Shown: piece by piece, positions 8,209-17,264 of the stretch
Layout: each line of letters starts with the position of its first letter
How positions within the stretch are numbered: position 1 is the first letter of the stretch
NCBI RefSeq assembly: GCF_036689815.1
Contig: NZ_JBAHUR010000005.1
Span: 171,501-235,500, forward strand
Length of the DNA: 64,000 nt
DNA from: Magnetovibrio sp. PR-2
Lineage (GTDB): Bacteria; Pseudomonadota; Alphaproteobacteria; Rhodospirillales; Magnetovibrionaceae
Reading direction: 5' to 3'
Notes under the pieces: model-generated
The model's input: only the letters and a program-made list of their open reading frames with translations
Database searches by the model: none
Told to the model about the DNA's origin: nothing
Made by a program: the position numbers and the translations under genes

Positions 8209-8933
8209 CAAAAGTCGATAATCTCAACGTCAAGATTTATGCGGACGGCGCGAACCTGGAAGAAATCAGGGCGTTGGCGCAAAACCCATTGATTGAAGGC
8301 TTTACCACCAATCCCACCTTGATGCGGCGTGCGGGTGTGAGCGACTACGAAACCTTTGCCCGTGATGTGTTGGCAGAGATTACGGATCGTCCGGTGAGTT
8401 TTGAAGTCTTTGCCGATGACAAAGACGGCATGATTGCGCAAGCGCGCACCATCGCGACATGGGGCGAAAACGTCAACGTCAAAATTCCGTTTACCAACAC
8501 CTTGGGCGAATCAATGCTGCCCGCCATTGAGGAGTTATCGAACTCCGGCGTGCAAGTGAATGTGACCGCGATGATGACGGTGGACCACGTTGCCCAAACT
8601 GTGAATGTTCTCAATCCCGACGTGCCGGCAATTGTTTCTGTTTTTGCCGGGCGCATTGCCGATACCGGCATGGACCCCGTGCCGGTCATGCAAGAGGCCG
8701 TGGCCCTTTTATCCGATTGCCCCAAAGCGGAGTTGTTGTGGGCAAGCCCACGCGAACTGTTGAACATCTTTCATGCGGATGACGCAGGCTGTCATATCAT
8801 TACGGTGACCAATGACTTGTTGGCAAAACTGGTGAATGTTGGGAAAGACTTAGATCAGTTCAGCTTGGAAACGGTATTGATGTTCTATCGTGATGCCAGC
8901 GAGGCCGGTTATAGCATTCGCACACAATCATAA
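8205..8933 (+). CDS. transaldolase / fructose-6-phosphate aldolase family protein
   Basis: A 242-residue protein of the short transaldolase (TalC/FSA-like) type. It contains IEGFTTNPTLMRRAGV near residue 30 and VNVKIPFTNT near residue 90, whose Lys is the Schiff-base residue in the family. It transfers or cleaves three-carbon ketose units. In this operon, with transketolase subunits and an SIS isomerase, it could make sedoheptulose 7-phosphate or build a longer sugar chain. It overlaps gmhB by ATGA. Confidence 0.8.
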   Translation: MTKVDNLNVKIYADGANLEEIRALAQNPLIEGFTTNPTLMRRAGVSDYETFARDVLAEITDRPVSFEVFADDKDGMIAQARTIATWGENVNVKIPFTNTLGESMLPAIEELSNSGVQVNVTAMMTVDHVAQTVNVLNPDVPAIVSVFAGRIADTGMDPVPVMQEAVALLSDCPKAELLWASPRELLNIFHADDAGCHIITVTNDLLAKLVNVGKDLDQFSLETVLMFYRDASEAGYSIRTQS

Positions 8934-8953
8934 ACGGATAGGTGAACAAGCGC

Positions 8954-10051
8954 ATGGCGGATCGTTTTCAAATCGACAGTCACAAAATGGCGTACCACCC
9001 CGAACGCACAACCGCGTTGATGGAAGCCGGTGATGATTGGGAGAAGGCAAAATCCATCTACCCGATTTATGTCGAAGTCTCCCCTGTCGGTGCGTGCAAT
9101 CACAGGTGCGTGTTCTGCGCATACGACTACATCGGTTATAAAACAATCCAGCTTGACTATGAGATGCTTGCCGAGCGCCTGCCCGAAATGGGCCGTTTAG
9201 GCGTGAAGAGCATTATGTTCGCCGGCGAAGGTGAGCCGATGCTGCACAAACGCATTGTCGACATTGTCCGGGTGACGAAAGAATCCGGCATCGATGTTTC
9301 GTTTACAACGAACGCGACGGCCATGCCGAAGAACTTCCCGGATGAAGCTTTGCAGCATGTGTCTTGGATCAAGGCGTCCATCAATGCGGGCACGGCCAAA
9401 ACCTATGCCGAGATACACCAAACCAAAGAACATCATTTCGATCTAGCCATTAAAAACCTGAAGGCATTGGTGGAAAAACGAAACGCAAACGGTTGGAATA
9501 CGACATTGGGCGCACAGATTTTGCTATTGCCGGAAAACGCGGGTGAAATCGAACAGCTCGCGAAAATCTGCCGCGATCAGATTGGTCTGGATTATTTGGT
9601 CGTGAAACCCTATTCCCACGTCGAAGCCAGCGAAACCACGCGCTACAAAGATTTGGACTACACCCAGTTTTTAGAACTGGAAGACAGCCTCAAACACCTC
9701 AACACAGATGATTTCAGTTTGGTCTTTCGCGCCAACACCATGCGGCGTTATACGGATGCTGACCGTTATCCGGTTTGTTATTCCGTTCCCTTTATGTGGG
9801 CCCATATCATGGCGTCGGGGGATGTGTTCGGCTGCGGCGCATTTTTGCTGGACCCGCGCTTTAAATATGGGAACATCAAAGAAAACGCTTTCCAAGACAT
9901 TTGGGAAGGCGAAAAACGCCATAAGAATTTCGACTTTGTTCGCCATGAATTGGATATTTCAGAATGTCGGAGGAACTGTCGTATGGATGCTGTGAACAGA
10001 TATTTGTATCAAGTGATCGATCGCAAACCGGATCACGTGAATTTTATTTAA
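8954..10051 (+). CDS. radical SAM/SPASM-type enzyme
   Basis: A 365-residue protein with the radical SAM cluster motif CNHRCVFCAYDY (Cys-x3-Cys-x2-Cys) near residue 50, followed by MFAGEGEPMLHK as the SAM-binding GGE-like segment. The C-terminus has a SPASM-like Cys region (GDVFGCGAF and SECRRNCRMDAVNRY) that would hold an auxiliary iron-sulfur cluster. It would catalyse a radical modification of a substrate; the operon context suggests a sugar nucleotide, not a peptide, but this is inference. ATG at 8954 is chosen over GTG at 8942. It is one of three CxxxCxxC proteins in this operon. Confidence 0.8.
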   Translation: MADRFQIDSHKMAYHPERTTALMEAGDDWEKAKSIYPIYVEVSPVGACNHRCVFCAYDYIGYKTIQLDYEMLAERLPEMGRLGVKSIMFAGEGEPMLHKRIVDIVRVTKESGIDVSFTTNATAMPKNFPDEALQHVSWIKASINAGTAKTYAEIHQTKEHHFDLAIKNLKALVEKRNANGWNTTLGAQILLLPENAGEIEQLAKICRDQIGLDYLVVKPYSHVEASETTRYKDLDYTQFLELEDSLKHLNTDDFSLVFRANTMRRYTDADRYPVCYSVPFMWAHIMASGDVFGCGAFLLDPRFKYGNIKENAFQDIWEGEKRHKNFDFVRHELDISECRRNCRMDAVNRYLYQVIDRKPDHVNFI

Positions 10052-10072
10052 TCTTTTGCAATTGGGTGCGCC

Positions 10073-11095
10073 ATGAGCCAATGGAATCCAAATCATAAAA
10101 AAGTCGCCGTCGTCACAGGCGGGGCCGGTTTTATCGGCAGCCACATGACGGATTTGTTGTTAAGCGAAGGCTATGCGGTGTGTGTCATCGACAGTTTCGT
10201 CGGTGGGCATGAGCGCAACTTAGCGCACCTTTCGGGCAACCCGGACCTGCACATTGAACGCACGGACATTCGGGACCTGGACAGCGCTCATCCCTGTTTT
10301 GTGGGTGCTGAGTTCGTTTTTCATTTTGCTGGCATCGGCGACATTGTGCCCTCTATAGAACAGCCCATCGACTATATGGACGTGAACGTTCAAGGTACAG
10401 TGCGCGTGCTGGAGGCTGCACGGGCTGGGGGGGTGAAGAAGTTTGTCTATGCCGCGTCGTCATCGTGTTACGGTCTGGCCGACACGCCGACGCGTGAAGA
10501 CCATCCCATTGATCCGAAGTATCCTTATGCATTGTCAAAGTATCAAGGCGAACAAGCGGTCTTTCATTGGCACAACGTGTATGACCTCCCGGTCAATTCC
10601 GTTCGGATTTTTAACGCATATGGAACGCGTGTGCGTACGACGGGCGCTTATGGGGCTGTGTTCGGCGTGTTCTTTAAGCAAAAGCTTGCGGACAAACCGT
10701 TCACAGTCGTTGGGGATGGGGAGCAGTCGCGTGACTTCATCTATGTCACGGATGTGGCCAAAGCATTCTATGCAGCAGCGGTTGCGGATGTGAGCGGCGA
10801 GGTCTTTAATCTTGGCGCAGGTGCGCCTCAAACCGTGAACCGCCTGGTCGAATTGTTGGGTGGAGATGTGGTCTATGTCCCCAAACGACCAGGTGAGCCC
10901 GATTGCACATGGGCGGATATCACAAACATAACCGCGAAGCTCGATTGGCAACCGAGCGTCTCTTTTGCCGACGGTGTCGCGATGATGGTGGCTGAGATTG
11001 ACAACTGGAAAGACGCACCCTTGTGGGAGCCCGACAGCATTGCCGTCGCAACCGAAAGCTGGTTCAAATACATGGGGGGAGACAACGCAACATGA
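10073..11095 (+). CDS. NAD-dependent sugar epimerase/dehydratase (extended SDR)
   Basis: A 340-residue extended SDR. It has the NAD-binding motif VVTGGAGFIGSH at the N-terminus, Ser/Thr in VYAASSSCYG and the catalytic pair in YPYALSK, so it looks active. The C-terminal part has the usual substrate-binding pattern (NLGAGAPQTVNRLVELLGG). It probably acts as a 4-epimerase or 4,6-dehydratase on a nucleotide sugar. Its stop overlaps the start of the HldE-like gene as ATGA. Confidence 0.8.
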   Translation: MSQWNPNHKKVAVVTGGAGFIGSHMTDLLLSEGYAVCVIDSFVGGHERNLAHLSGNPDLHIERTDIRDLDSAHPCFVGAEFVFHFAGIGDIVPSIEQPIDYMDVNVQGTVRVLEAARAGGVKKFVYAASSSCYGLADTPTREDHPIDPKYPYALSKYQGEQAVFHWHNVYDLPVNSVRIFNAYGTRVRTTGAYGAVFGVFFKQKLADKPFTVVGDGEQSRDFIYVTDVAKAFYAAAVADVSGEVFNLGAGAPQTVNRLVELLGGDVVYVPKRPGEPDCTWADITNITAKLDWQPSVSFADGVAMMVAEIDNWKDAPLWEPDSIAVATESWFKYMGGDNAT

Positions 11096-12639
11096 CGGAA
11101 GAGTTCTTCGAACAATATGCGCACAAAATCGTAACGCCTGACGATCTGTGTGAACGGTTCGGGCCTTGCCCGCGCGATCAGCGCGTGATCATGTGTCACG
11201 GTGTGTTTGATGTTGTCCACCCCGGTCACGTCCGTCACTTGGCCTATGCCAAAAGCAAAGCCGATGTGTTGGTGGTCAGCATTACGGCAGACAAGCACAT
11301 CACCAAAGGGGCTTATCGTCCTCACGTTCCCGAACAACTGCGCGCACACAATTTGGCTGCGTTTGAAATGGTCGATTTTGTTTTGATCGATCAAAATGCA
11401 AAGCCGCTTGAAAATATTCGAAAACTTCAACCCGATCTATTCGCCAAAGGTTTTGAGTACACCAACACCGGATTGCCCCCGGAAACCCAAGAAGAAACCG
11501 ATGCTGTGGAAAGCTATGGCGGTGAGATGATCTTCACGCCGGGCGATATTGTCTATTCTTCGTCGCGTATCATTGATGCAGAACTGCCGAACATCGGTAT
11601 TGAGAAGCTGTTGACGATGATGAAAGAGGGCGACTTCGGTTTTGACGATTTGCGCGAAGCCGTGAGCAACCTGCAAGGCAAGCGCGTTCACGTTGTTGGC
11701 GACACGATTGTCGACAGTTATACGCGATCCAATTTAATCGGTGGGCAAACCAAAACGCCGACGTTTAGCGTCTTGTTCGAAGGGCGCGATGACTACATCG
11801 GTGGGGCAGGCATTGTGGCCCAACACCTACGCGCAGCCGGAGCCGATGTGGTCTTCTCAACCGTGTTGGGTGACGATGAATTTAAGGACTTCGTCCTCGA
11901 CGGCTTGCGCGATGCGGGGGTCGAGTGCAAGGCTATTATCGACAAGACACGCCCGACGACCAATAAAAATGCAATTATTGCAAGTGGTTATCGTCTGTTA
12001 AAGATCGATACTCTGGACAACAGTAGCATTTCAAAAACCCTTATTGGCAAGCTTGTGAAACAAATTTCCGAAACGCCCGCCGATGCGGTTGTGTTCAGTG
12101 ATTTCCGTCACGGGATCTACAACGCCCTGTCCGTGCCGACGTTGACGCAAGCCATTCCAGACAACGTTTACCGTGTTGCTGATAGTCAAGTGGCTAGCCG
12201 TTGGGGTAACATCACGGAATTTCTTGGTTTTGATCTGATCACGCCGAACGAACGCGAGGCGCGGTTCTCTTTGGCGGATCAAGATTCCACCGTGCGCAAC
12301 CTGTCGCTCAAACTGATGGCAAAAACCGACTGCAATACGGTCTTTTTAAAGCTCGGCAGCCGCGGTGTATTTGTGTCCTACATGGATGAAGATAAAGGCG
12401 AGTGCTTCATTGCCATCGACAGTTTTGCCGGAAACGTTGTTGATGCGGTCGGAGCTGGCGATGCCATGCTGGCGTATTCGACGTTATGCATGATGACGAC
12501 GGGCTCTCCGTTCATCTCATCCATTGTTGGCAGCATGGCCGCAGCGTGTGAATGTGAATACGATGGCAACATTCCCATTCGCCCCGAAGACGTCTTGCGC
12601 AAAATCGACACTGTTGAAAAACTGGCGAATTATTCATGA
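11092..12639 (+). CDS. bifunctional HldE-like protein with domain order reversed (cytidylyltransferase then PfkB kinase)
   Basis: A 515-residue fusion. Residues about 30-170 form a nucleotidyltransferase with GVFDVVHPGHVRHL, whose HxGH motif binds nucleotide. Residues about 195-510 form a PfkB sugar kinase with VVGDTIVDSY, the GGAGIVAQHL glycine segment, TPNERE and the catalytic DAVGAGDA. Canonical HldE has the kinase first and the nucleotidyltransferase second. The pair would phosphorylate C1 of a heptose 7-phosphate-like sugar and, after GmhB acts, activate it with a nucleotide. The start is set by the ATGA overlap with the previous gene. It overlaps the next gene by 4 bases. Confidence 0.85.
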   Translation: MTEEFFEQYAHKIVTPDDLCERFGPCPRDQRVIMCHGVFDVVHPGHVRHLAYAKSKADVLVVSITADKHITKGAYRPHVPEQLRAHNLAAFEMVDFVLIDQNAKPLENIRKLQPDLFAKGFEYTNTGLPPETQEETDAVESYGGEMIFTPGDIVYSSSRIIDAELPNIGIEKLLTMMKEGDFGFDDLREAVSNLQGKRVHVVGDTIVDSYTRSNLIGGQTKTPTFSVLFEGRDDYIGGAGIVAQHLRAAGADVVFSTVLGDDEFKDFVLDGLRDAGVECKAIIDKTRPTTNKNAIIASGYRLLKIDTLDNSSISKTLIGKLVKQISETPADAVVFSDFRHGIYNALSVPTLTQAIPDNVYRVADSQVASRWGNITEFLGFDLITPNEREARFSLADQDSTVRNLSLKLMAKTDCNTVFLKLGSRGVFVSYMDEDKGECFIAIDSFAGNVVDAVGAGDAMLAYSTLCMMTTGSPFISSIVGSMAAACECEYDGNIPIRPEDVLRKIDTVEKLANYS

Positions 12640-13598
12640 GCAATTCCATGCGGATCATCATTGCTGGATTGGGTGTGCAAGGGCACAAACGTCGTGCTGT
12701 GGCTGGGACGGATTGTGTCGCCATTGTTGACCCCGTTCACGAAGATGCCGACTTTCGCACTGTAGAAGATGTTCCACTGGACAGTTATGACGCTTGTTTG
12801 GTTTGTACGCCCGATGAAGCCAAGGTTGATCTGCTGACTTATCTGTTGAACAACGCCAAGCATGTGATGGTGGAAAAGCCGTTGCTCACCCATGACGACA
12901 AAACTCTCACCACGTTGCAGGGCTTGGCCAGCGACAACGCTGTGGTTTGTTACACAGCCTACAACCACCGCTTTGAGCCGCACTTCATGGCCATGAAGGA
13001 TCTCATAGATAGTGGAGAGTTGGGCGAGATTTATTCCGTTCGCATGTTCTACGGAAATGGAACGGCGCGTTTGGTTCGTGACAGCGTTTGGCGCGATCAG
13101 GCTGCGGGCGTGTTGCCGGACTTGGGCTCACACCTTTTGGACACGTTGCGCTATTGGCTGGGGGACGATTTTGACCAGACGTTTGAAACGCGCGGGGCGT
13201 TTTGCCACGAAAACAAATCTTTCGACCACGTGATCATCGGTTCCAACGCGGGCCCGGTTGTTCAGTTGGAAGCCAGTATGCTGAGTTGGCGCAACCACTT
13301 CACGTGTGATGTGTTGGCTGAAAAGGGCAGCGCACATATTGAATCGTTGTGCAAATGGGGGCCCAGTACCTTTATCCATCGCACGCGTATTTTGCCCGCA
13401 GGCCGTCCGCCGGAAAGCTCGACAACCTTGGTGAAAGATGATCCCACCTGGGAATTGGAATACGATCACTTTAAAAATCTGTGTGTGTCTGGAGGCACAG
13501 GCAATCTGGAAAATGATTTGTGGCTGAACAAAACGCTGCGTGAGTTGGCTCAGCAAGTGGGTGTTTCTTCTGTCTTGCCAAAGGACGTGCCGTCATGA
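12636..13598 (+). CDS. Gfo/Idh/MocA-family NAD(P)-dependent sugar oxidoreductase
   Basis: A 320-residue protein with an N-terminal Rossmann motif (IIIAGLGVQGHKR), the family's catalytic-lysine motif in MVEKPLLTH near residue 90, and DLGSHLLDTLRYWLG in the C-terminal substrate domain. Members oxidise or reduce a hydroxyl of a sugar or sugar nucleotide. It could make the keto group that a DegT aminotransferase then converts to an amine. It overlaps both neighbours by 4 bases. Confidence 0.8.
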   Translation: MSNSMRIIIAGLGVQGHKRRAVAGTDCVAIVDPVHEDADFRTVEDVPLDSYDACLVCTPDEAKVDLLTYLLNNAKHVMVEKPLLTHDDKTLTTLQGLASDNAVVCYTAYNHRFEPHFMAMKDLIDSGELGEIYSVRMFYGNGTARLVRDSVWRDQAAGVLPDLGSHLLDTLRYWLGDDFDQTFETRGAFCHENKSFDHVIIGSNAGPVVQLEASMLSWRNHFTCDVLAEKGSAHIESLCKWGPSTFIHRTRILPAGRPPESSTTLVKDDPTWELEYDHFKNLCVSGGTGNLENDLWLNKTLRELAQQVGVSSVLPKDVPS

Positions 13599-14863
13599 AC
13601 CAGCCTGTCATCGGATACTGCGGTATGACGCATCTGGGTCTGAATTCTGCCGTGGCCTCAGCAGCACATGGTTTTGAGACTTACGGCTTCGATTTGGATG
13701 GCGCGTTGGTCGATGCCATCGCCGCAGGGGACTTGCCGGTGGTGGAACCTGGTCTGGACGATCTGTTTGCCAAGCACCGCGATCACTTGACCTTTACGTC
13801 ACGGGCCGAAGATTTGGCCCACTGCGATGTGGTCTATGTTGCACCCGATGTGCCGACGGATGATGCCGGCCAAAGCGATTTGTCTGGGATTGAGACGTTG
13901 TTGTCTATTGTTGAGCCGCAGGTGCGTGACGACGCGGTGCTGGTCGTGCTGTCCCAAGTGAACCCGGGCTTTACCCGTTCCCATGCCCGCCCAGCGGGAC
14001 CGCTGTATTATCAAGTTGAGACCCTGATCTTTGGCCGAGCCGTTGAACGGGCCTTGTATCCGGAGCGCTTCATTGTTGGCTGTGCTAACCCCGATGAACC
14101 TTTGGCGGAGGCGTTGGAAACTTATCTAAAAGCGTTCGACTGCCCGGTTCTGCCCATGCGTTATGAGAGTGCCGAGCTGGCGAAAATTTCCATTAACATG
14201 TGTTTGGTGGCTTCCGTCACCGTGGCCAACACCATGGCGGAGATTTGTGAATCCATCGGTGCCGATTGGTCGGAAATCATCCCGTCCTTGCGGCTGGACA
14301 AGCGTATTGGTGAGTACAGTTACATCGTTCCGGGCTTAGGCATATCGGGTGGAAATTTAGAGCGAGACTTGGCGTCAGTCATTCGTATGGCCGATAGCCA
14401 CGGGACGGACGCAGGTGTCGTGCGGGCTTGGCTCACGAACAGCACGCACCGCAAAAATTGGCCCATGCGGACGTTGCAAAAAGAGGTTCTGGACGACCAG
14501 CCGGATGCAACCGTCGCCGTGATTGGCTTGGCGTATAAAGAAAACACGCACAGCACCAAAAACTCACCGGCCCTTGTTTTGTTGGATCAGTTAAAAGACC
14601 GCAGCGTGAAGGTCTATGACCCGGTTGTGCCGCCCTCTGCCGGGGGTGAGCATGCTCAAGGGGCAGACAGTGCTTTGGCCGCAGCTGCGGGTGCCGACGT
14701 TGTTGTGTTGATGACTCCGTGGCCGGAATTTCGCGATATTGACCCCGTCGCACTTGCCAACGCGATGGCTGGGAAAACGGTTATAGATCCGTATGGATTG
14801 CTGGATGGTGATGCCTTGGCTGGTGCTCAAATGAAACACCATAAACTTGGCGTTGCAGGTTAG
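13595..14863 (+). CDS. UDP-glucose/GDP-mannose dehydrogenase homologue lacking the catalytic cysteine
   Basis: A 422-residue protein with the three family regions: an N-terminal NAD domain (GYCGMTHLGL), a central domain with SAELAKISINMCL, and a C-terminal UDP-binding domain (VIGLAYKENTHSTKNSP). In active UDP-sugar 6-dehydrogenases the loop reads G-G-S-C-F-P-K-D. Here residues 252-258 read GGNLERD, putting Asn254 at the cysteine position. The conserved Lys and Asn of AELAKISIN (about 197 and 201) remain. Four-electron oxidation to a uronate is therefore unlikely. It may stop at a keto or aldehyde stage or do other redox work. Confidence 0.75.
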   Translation: MNQPVIGYCGMTHLGLNSAVASAAHGFETYGFDLDGALVDAIAAGDLPVVEPGLDDLFAKHRDHLTFTSRAEDLAHCDVVYVAPDVPTDDAGQSDLSGIETLLSIVEPQVRDDAVLVVLSQVNPGFTRSHARPAGPLYYQVETLIFGRAVERALYPERFIVGCANPDEPLAEALETYLKAFDCPVLPMRYESAELAKISINMCLVASVTVANTMAEICESIGADWSEIIPSLRLDKRIGEYSYIVPGLGISGGNLERDLASVIRMADSHGTDAGVVRAWLTNSTHRKNWPMRTLQKEVLDDQPDATVAVIGLAYKENTHSTKNSPALVLLDQLKDRSVKVYDPVVPPSAGGEHAQGADSALAAAAGADVVVLMTPWPEFRDIDPVALANAMAGKTVIDPYGLLDGDALAGAQMKHHKLGVAG

Positions 14864-14880
14864 GGAAGAAGGCGAAACAC

Positions 14881-15768
14881 ATGCTGGAACATTTAAATGC
14901 TCACCCCCAAAACCCCGAGCGCGTCGTGATCCTTGGCGCGAAGGGGTTTGTGGGTTCTGCGACGGCAGATGTCTTGGCCAAAGACGGGGTCGAGGTCTTA
15001 GCCCTTGGTCGCCAAGAGCTTGATTTGCTGGGGGGCGAAGCCGCGCGTGATTTGGCAAATGTCTTAAAGCCGAGCGACAGCGTTGTTGTGATCTCTGCCC
15101 AAGCTCCGGTGAAAAACAACGCCATGTTGGAAAGCAACATCGCGATGATGAGCAACGTCTGTGCAGCCTTTGATCAGGTTGAACCGGCGCATATGGTGTA
15201 TGTCAGTTCCGATGCGGTGTATGCCGACAGCATGGAGCCGTTAGACGAACGTTCATGTGCGGAGCCGGGCTCGCTTCACGGGATTATGCATATTGCGCGC
15301 GAAACCATGTTGGCTAATGCTTACAGTGGGCCATTGGGAATACTTCGCCCGACACTCATCTATGGTGAAAGCGATCCCCATAACGGATACGGTCCGAACC
15401 GTTTTCGGCGCTTGGCCGCAGAGGGTGAGGATATCGTGTTGTTTGGAGAAGGCGAAGAACAGCGCGATCACGTCTTGATTGATGATGTCGCAGACTTAAT
15501 CGTGCGCATGTTAAAATCCAAAAGCCACGGTAAATTGAATGCCGCCACCGGTACGGTCATATCGTTCCGCCATATCGCTTTGGCTGTTGTGGCGCAATTC
15601 TCTGATCCCGTGGACATTAAAGGGTCGCCGCGTGTTGGTGAAATGCCGCACAATGGCTACCGCGCCTTTAATCCAGCAGCAACGAAAGCGGCTTTCCCAG
15701 ATTTTTCCTATACGGACATTCAAACCGGCTTGTCACAGGTGCACGCACAAATGATGGAGAAACTCTAA
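14881..15768 (+). CDS. SDR-family nucleotide-sugar protein with altered active site
   Basis: A 295-residue extended SDR fold with an intact NAD motif (VVILGAKGFVGSATADVL) and the conserved VYVSSDAVY strand. Where the YxxxK catalytic pair is expected the sequence reads HGIMH (His133 to His137), followed by the usual helix and Glu. Both catalytic residues thus appear to be replaced by His. It may be a reductase or epimerase with unusual chemistry or a non-catalytic partner. The stop TAA shares its last base with the next gene's ATG (15768). Confidence 0.7.
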   Translation: MLEHLNAHPQNPERVVILGAKGFVGSATADVLAKDGVEVLALGRQELDLLGGEAARDLANVLKPSDSVVVISAQAPVKNNAMLESNIAMMSNVCAAFDQVEPAHMVYVSSDAVYADSMEPLDERSCAEPGSLHGIMHIARETMLANAYSGPLGILRPTLIYGESDPHNGYGPNRFRRLAAEGEDIVLFGEGEEQRDHVLIDDVADLIVRMLKSKSHGKLNAATGTVISFRHIALAVVAQFSDPVDIKGSPRVGEMPHNGYRAFNPAATKAAFPDFSYTDIQTGLSQVHAQMMEKL

Positions 15769-16418
15769 TGCGCGAAGTTGATCTTCTTCGGGGCTTGCCC
15801 AAAGGCAAACGCAATGTCAAAGCGCGTGAAACGGCCAAGACCGACGAGCACATCCGTGTGTCGCGCGAATACGGTGAAACTTATTTCGACGGACCGCGTG
15901 AGTATGGTTACGGCGGTTATCGTTACGACGGGCGTTGGCGTCCGGTGGCACAGGACATGGTCGATCACTTCGGCCTGAAACCGGGCGATAAGTTTTTGGA
16001 CGTGGGTTGTGCAAAAGGTTTTTTGGTTAAAGACCTTTTGGAATTGGGCGTCGACGCATATGGTTTGGATATCTCGCACTATGCCATGATGAATTGTGAA
16101 CCTGAAGTCGTTGGTCGTTTGCACATCGGCAGTGCGGAAAGCCTGCCGTTCCCGGATAACAGTTTTGATGCGGTTGTGTCCATCAATACGGTTCACAATT
16201 TGGAACGTGATCTGTGTGTGCAGGCCGTGAAGGAAATTGAACGCCTAGCGCCCGGCAAAGGTTTCATCCAGGTCGACAGTTATAAGACGCCTGAACAAAA
16301 AGAGATTTTTGAAAGCTGGGTTTTGACGGCTCACTTTTACGATTACCCCGAAGGTTGGCTGAAACTCTATGAAGAGGCTGGCTATACGGGGGATTATAAC
16401 TGGACCATTATCAACTGA
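15768..16418 (+). CDS. class I SAM-dependent methyltransferase
   Basis: A 216-residue methyltransferase. Motif I is FLDVGCAKGFLVKDLL (near residue 68), with VDAYGLDIS as the acidic second strand and FDAVVSINTVHNLERD as motif II. The N-terminal 55 residues include a Gly/Tyr-rich stretch (REYGYGGYRYDGRW). Likely substrate is a sugar hydroxyl or carboxyl, from context only. It is coupled to the preceding SDR gene by a TAATG overlap. Confidence 0.75.
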   Translation: MREVDLLRGLPKGKRNVKARETAKTDEHIRVSREYGETYFDGPREYGYGGYRYDGRWRPVAQDMVDHFGLKPGDKFLDVGCAKGFLVKDLLELGVDAYGLDISHYAMMNCEPEVVGRLHIGSAESLPFPDNSFDAVVSINTVHNLERDLCVQAVKEIERLAPGKGFIQVDSYKTPEQKEIFESWVLTAHFYDYPEGWLKLYEEAGYTGDYNWTIIN

Positions 16419-16439
16419 CCGGGGGAAGAGGAGAGAATT

Positions 16440-17264
16440 GTGTCCAACACGTCGTTCGACAACACAGAGGCCCGAAAACGGTGTTTGAAATACCGTCGCC
16501 GTTTGCTTGATATCTCTCAACAAGTCAGCGCCCTACACGGTGGCGCGGCGCTGTCGGCCATGGAAATGGTTGATTGTCTCTATCACGGATTGATGCGCGA
16601 CCCGGCTGGCGCGAATTCACCCGATACCTTCGTCATGTCCAAGGGCCATGGCTGTATGGTGCAGTACATTATCTTGGAAGAAATGGGTGTCTTGTCGCGC
16701 GAAGACCTTGATCTTTATTGCAAGGCCGATGGGCGACTTGGTTGTCATCCTGATTACGGAAATCCAGGGATCGAAGCGTCTACCGGGTCTTTAGGTCATG
16801 GTATGGGGCTGACCGTCGGCATGGCGTATACGGAAAAATTCGTCAAAAAGACTGACGGAAACGTTTTTGTGGTTGTCAGCGATGGCGAGTTTCAAGAGGG
16901 ATCGACCTGGGAATGCATGATGATGGCGGCCAATTTGGGTGTTGATAATCTGATTGCGTGCTTGGATCACAACGGCTTTCAATCGTTTGGCCGGACCTCT
17001 GAAACGCATCCTCAGTTTTACCCGATCCGCGAAAAGGTCGAAGCTTTTGGTTGGGAATGTGCAGAAGTCAACGGCCACGACGCGGCTGCTGTGGTTGATG
17101 CCATTCAATCCAGAAAAGGCGGCAAGCCGTTCCTGTTGGTGGGCAACACCGTTAAAGGCAAGGGCGTGTCGTTTATGGAGAATATACCCATCTGGCACTA
17201 TCGCTCTCCCAATCCGGAAGAATATCAGCAAGCCATTGATGAGCTGCAGGAGGTGTCATCATGA
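16440..17264 (+). CDS. transketolase-like N-terminal (TPP-binding) subunit
   Basis: A 274-residue protein equal to the first domain of transketolase. It carries SKGHGCMVQY, TGSLGHGMGLTVGMAYTEKF and the TPP/Mg motif VVSDGEFQEGSTWECMMMAA ending in a conserved Asn (LDHN). Starts with GTG after a GGAAGAGGAG ribosome site. It overlaps the C-terminal subunit by 4 bases. Split transketolases in sugar clusters move a two-carbon ketol unit, either to make sedoheptulose 7-phosphate or to extend or branch a special sugar. Confidence 0.85.
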   Translation: MSNTSFDNTEARKRCLKYRRRLLDISQQVSALHGGAALSAMEMVDCLYHGLMRDPAGANSPDTFVMSKGHGCMVQYIILEEMGVLSREDLDLYCKADGRLGCHPDYGNPGIEASTGSLGHGMGLTVGMAYTEKFVKKTDGNVFVVVSDGEFQEGSTWECMMMAANLGVDNLIACLDHNGFQSFGRTSETHPQFYPIREKVEAFGWECAEVNGHDAAAVVDAIQSRKGGKPFLLVGNTVKGKGVSFMENIPIWHYRSPNPEEYQQAIDELQEVSS

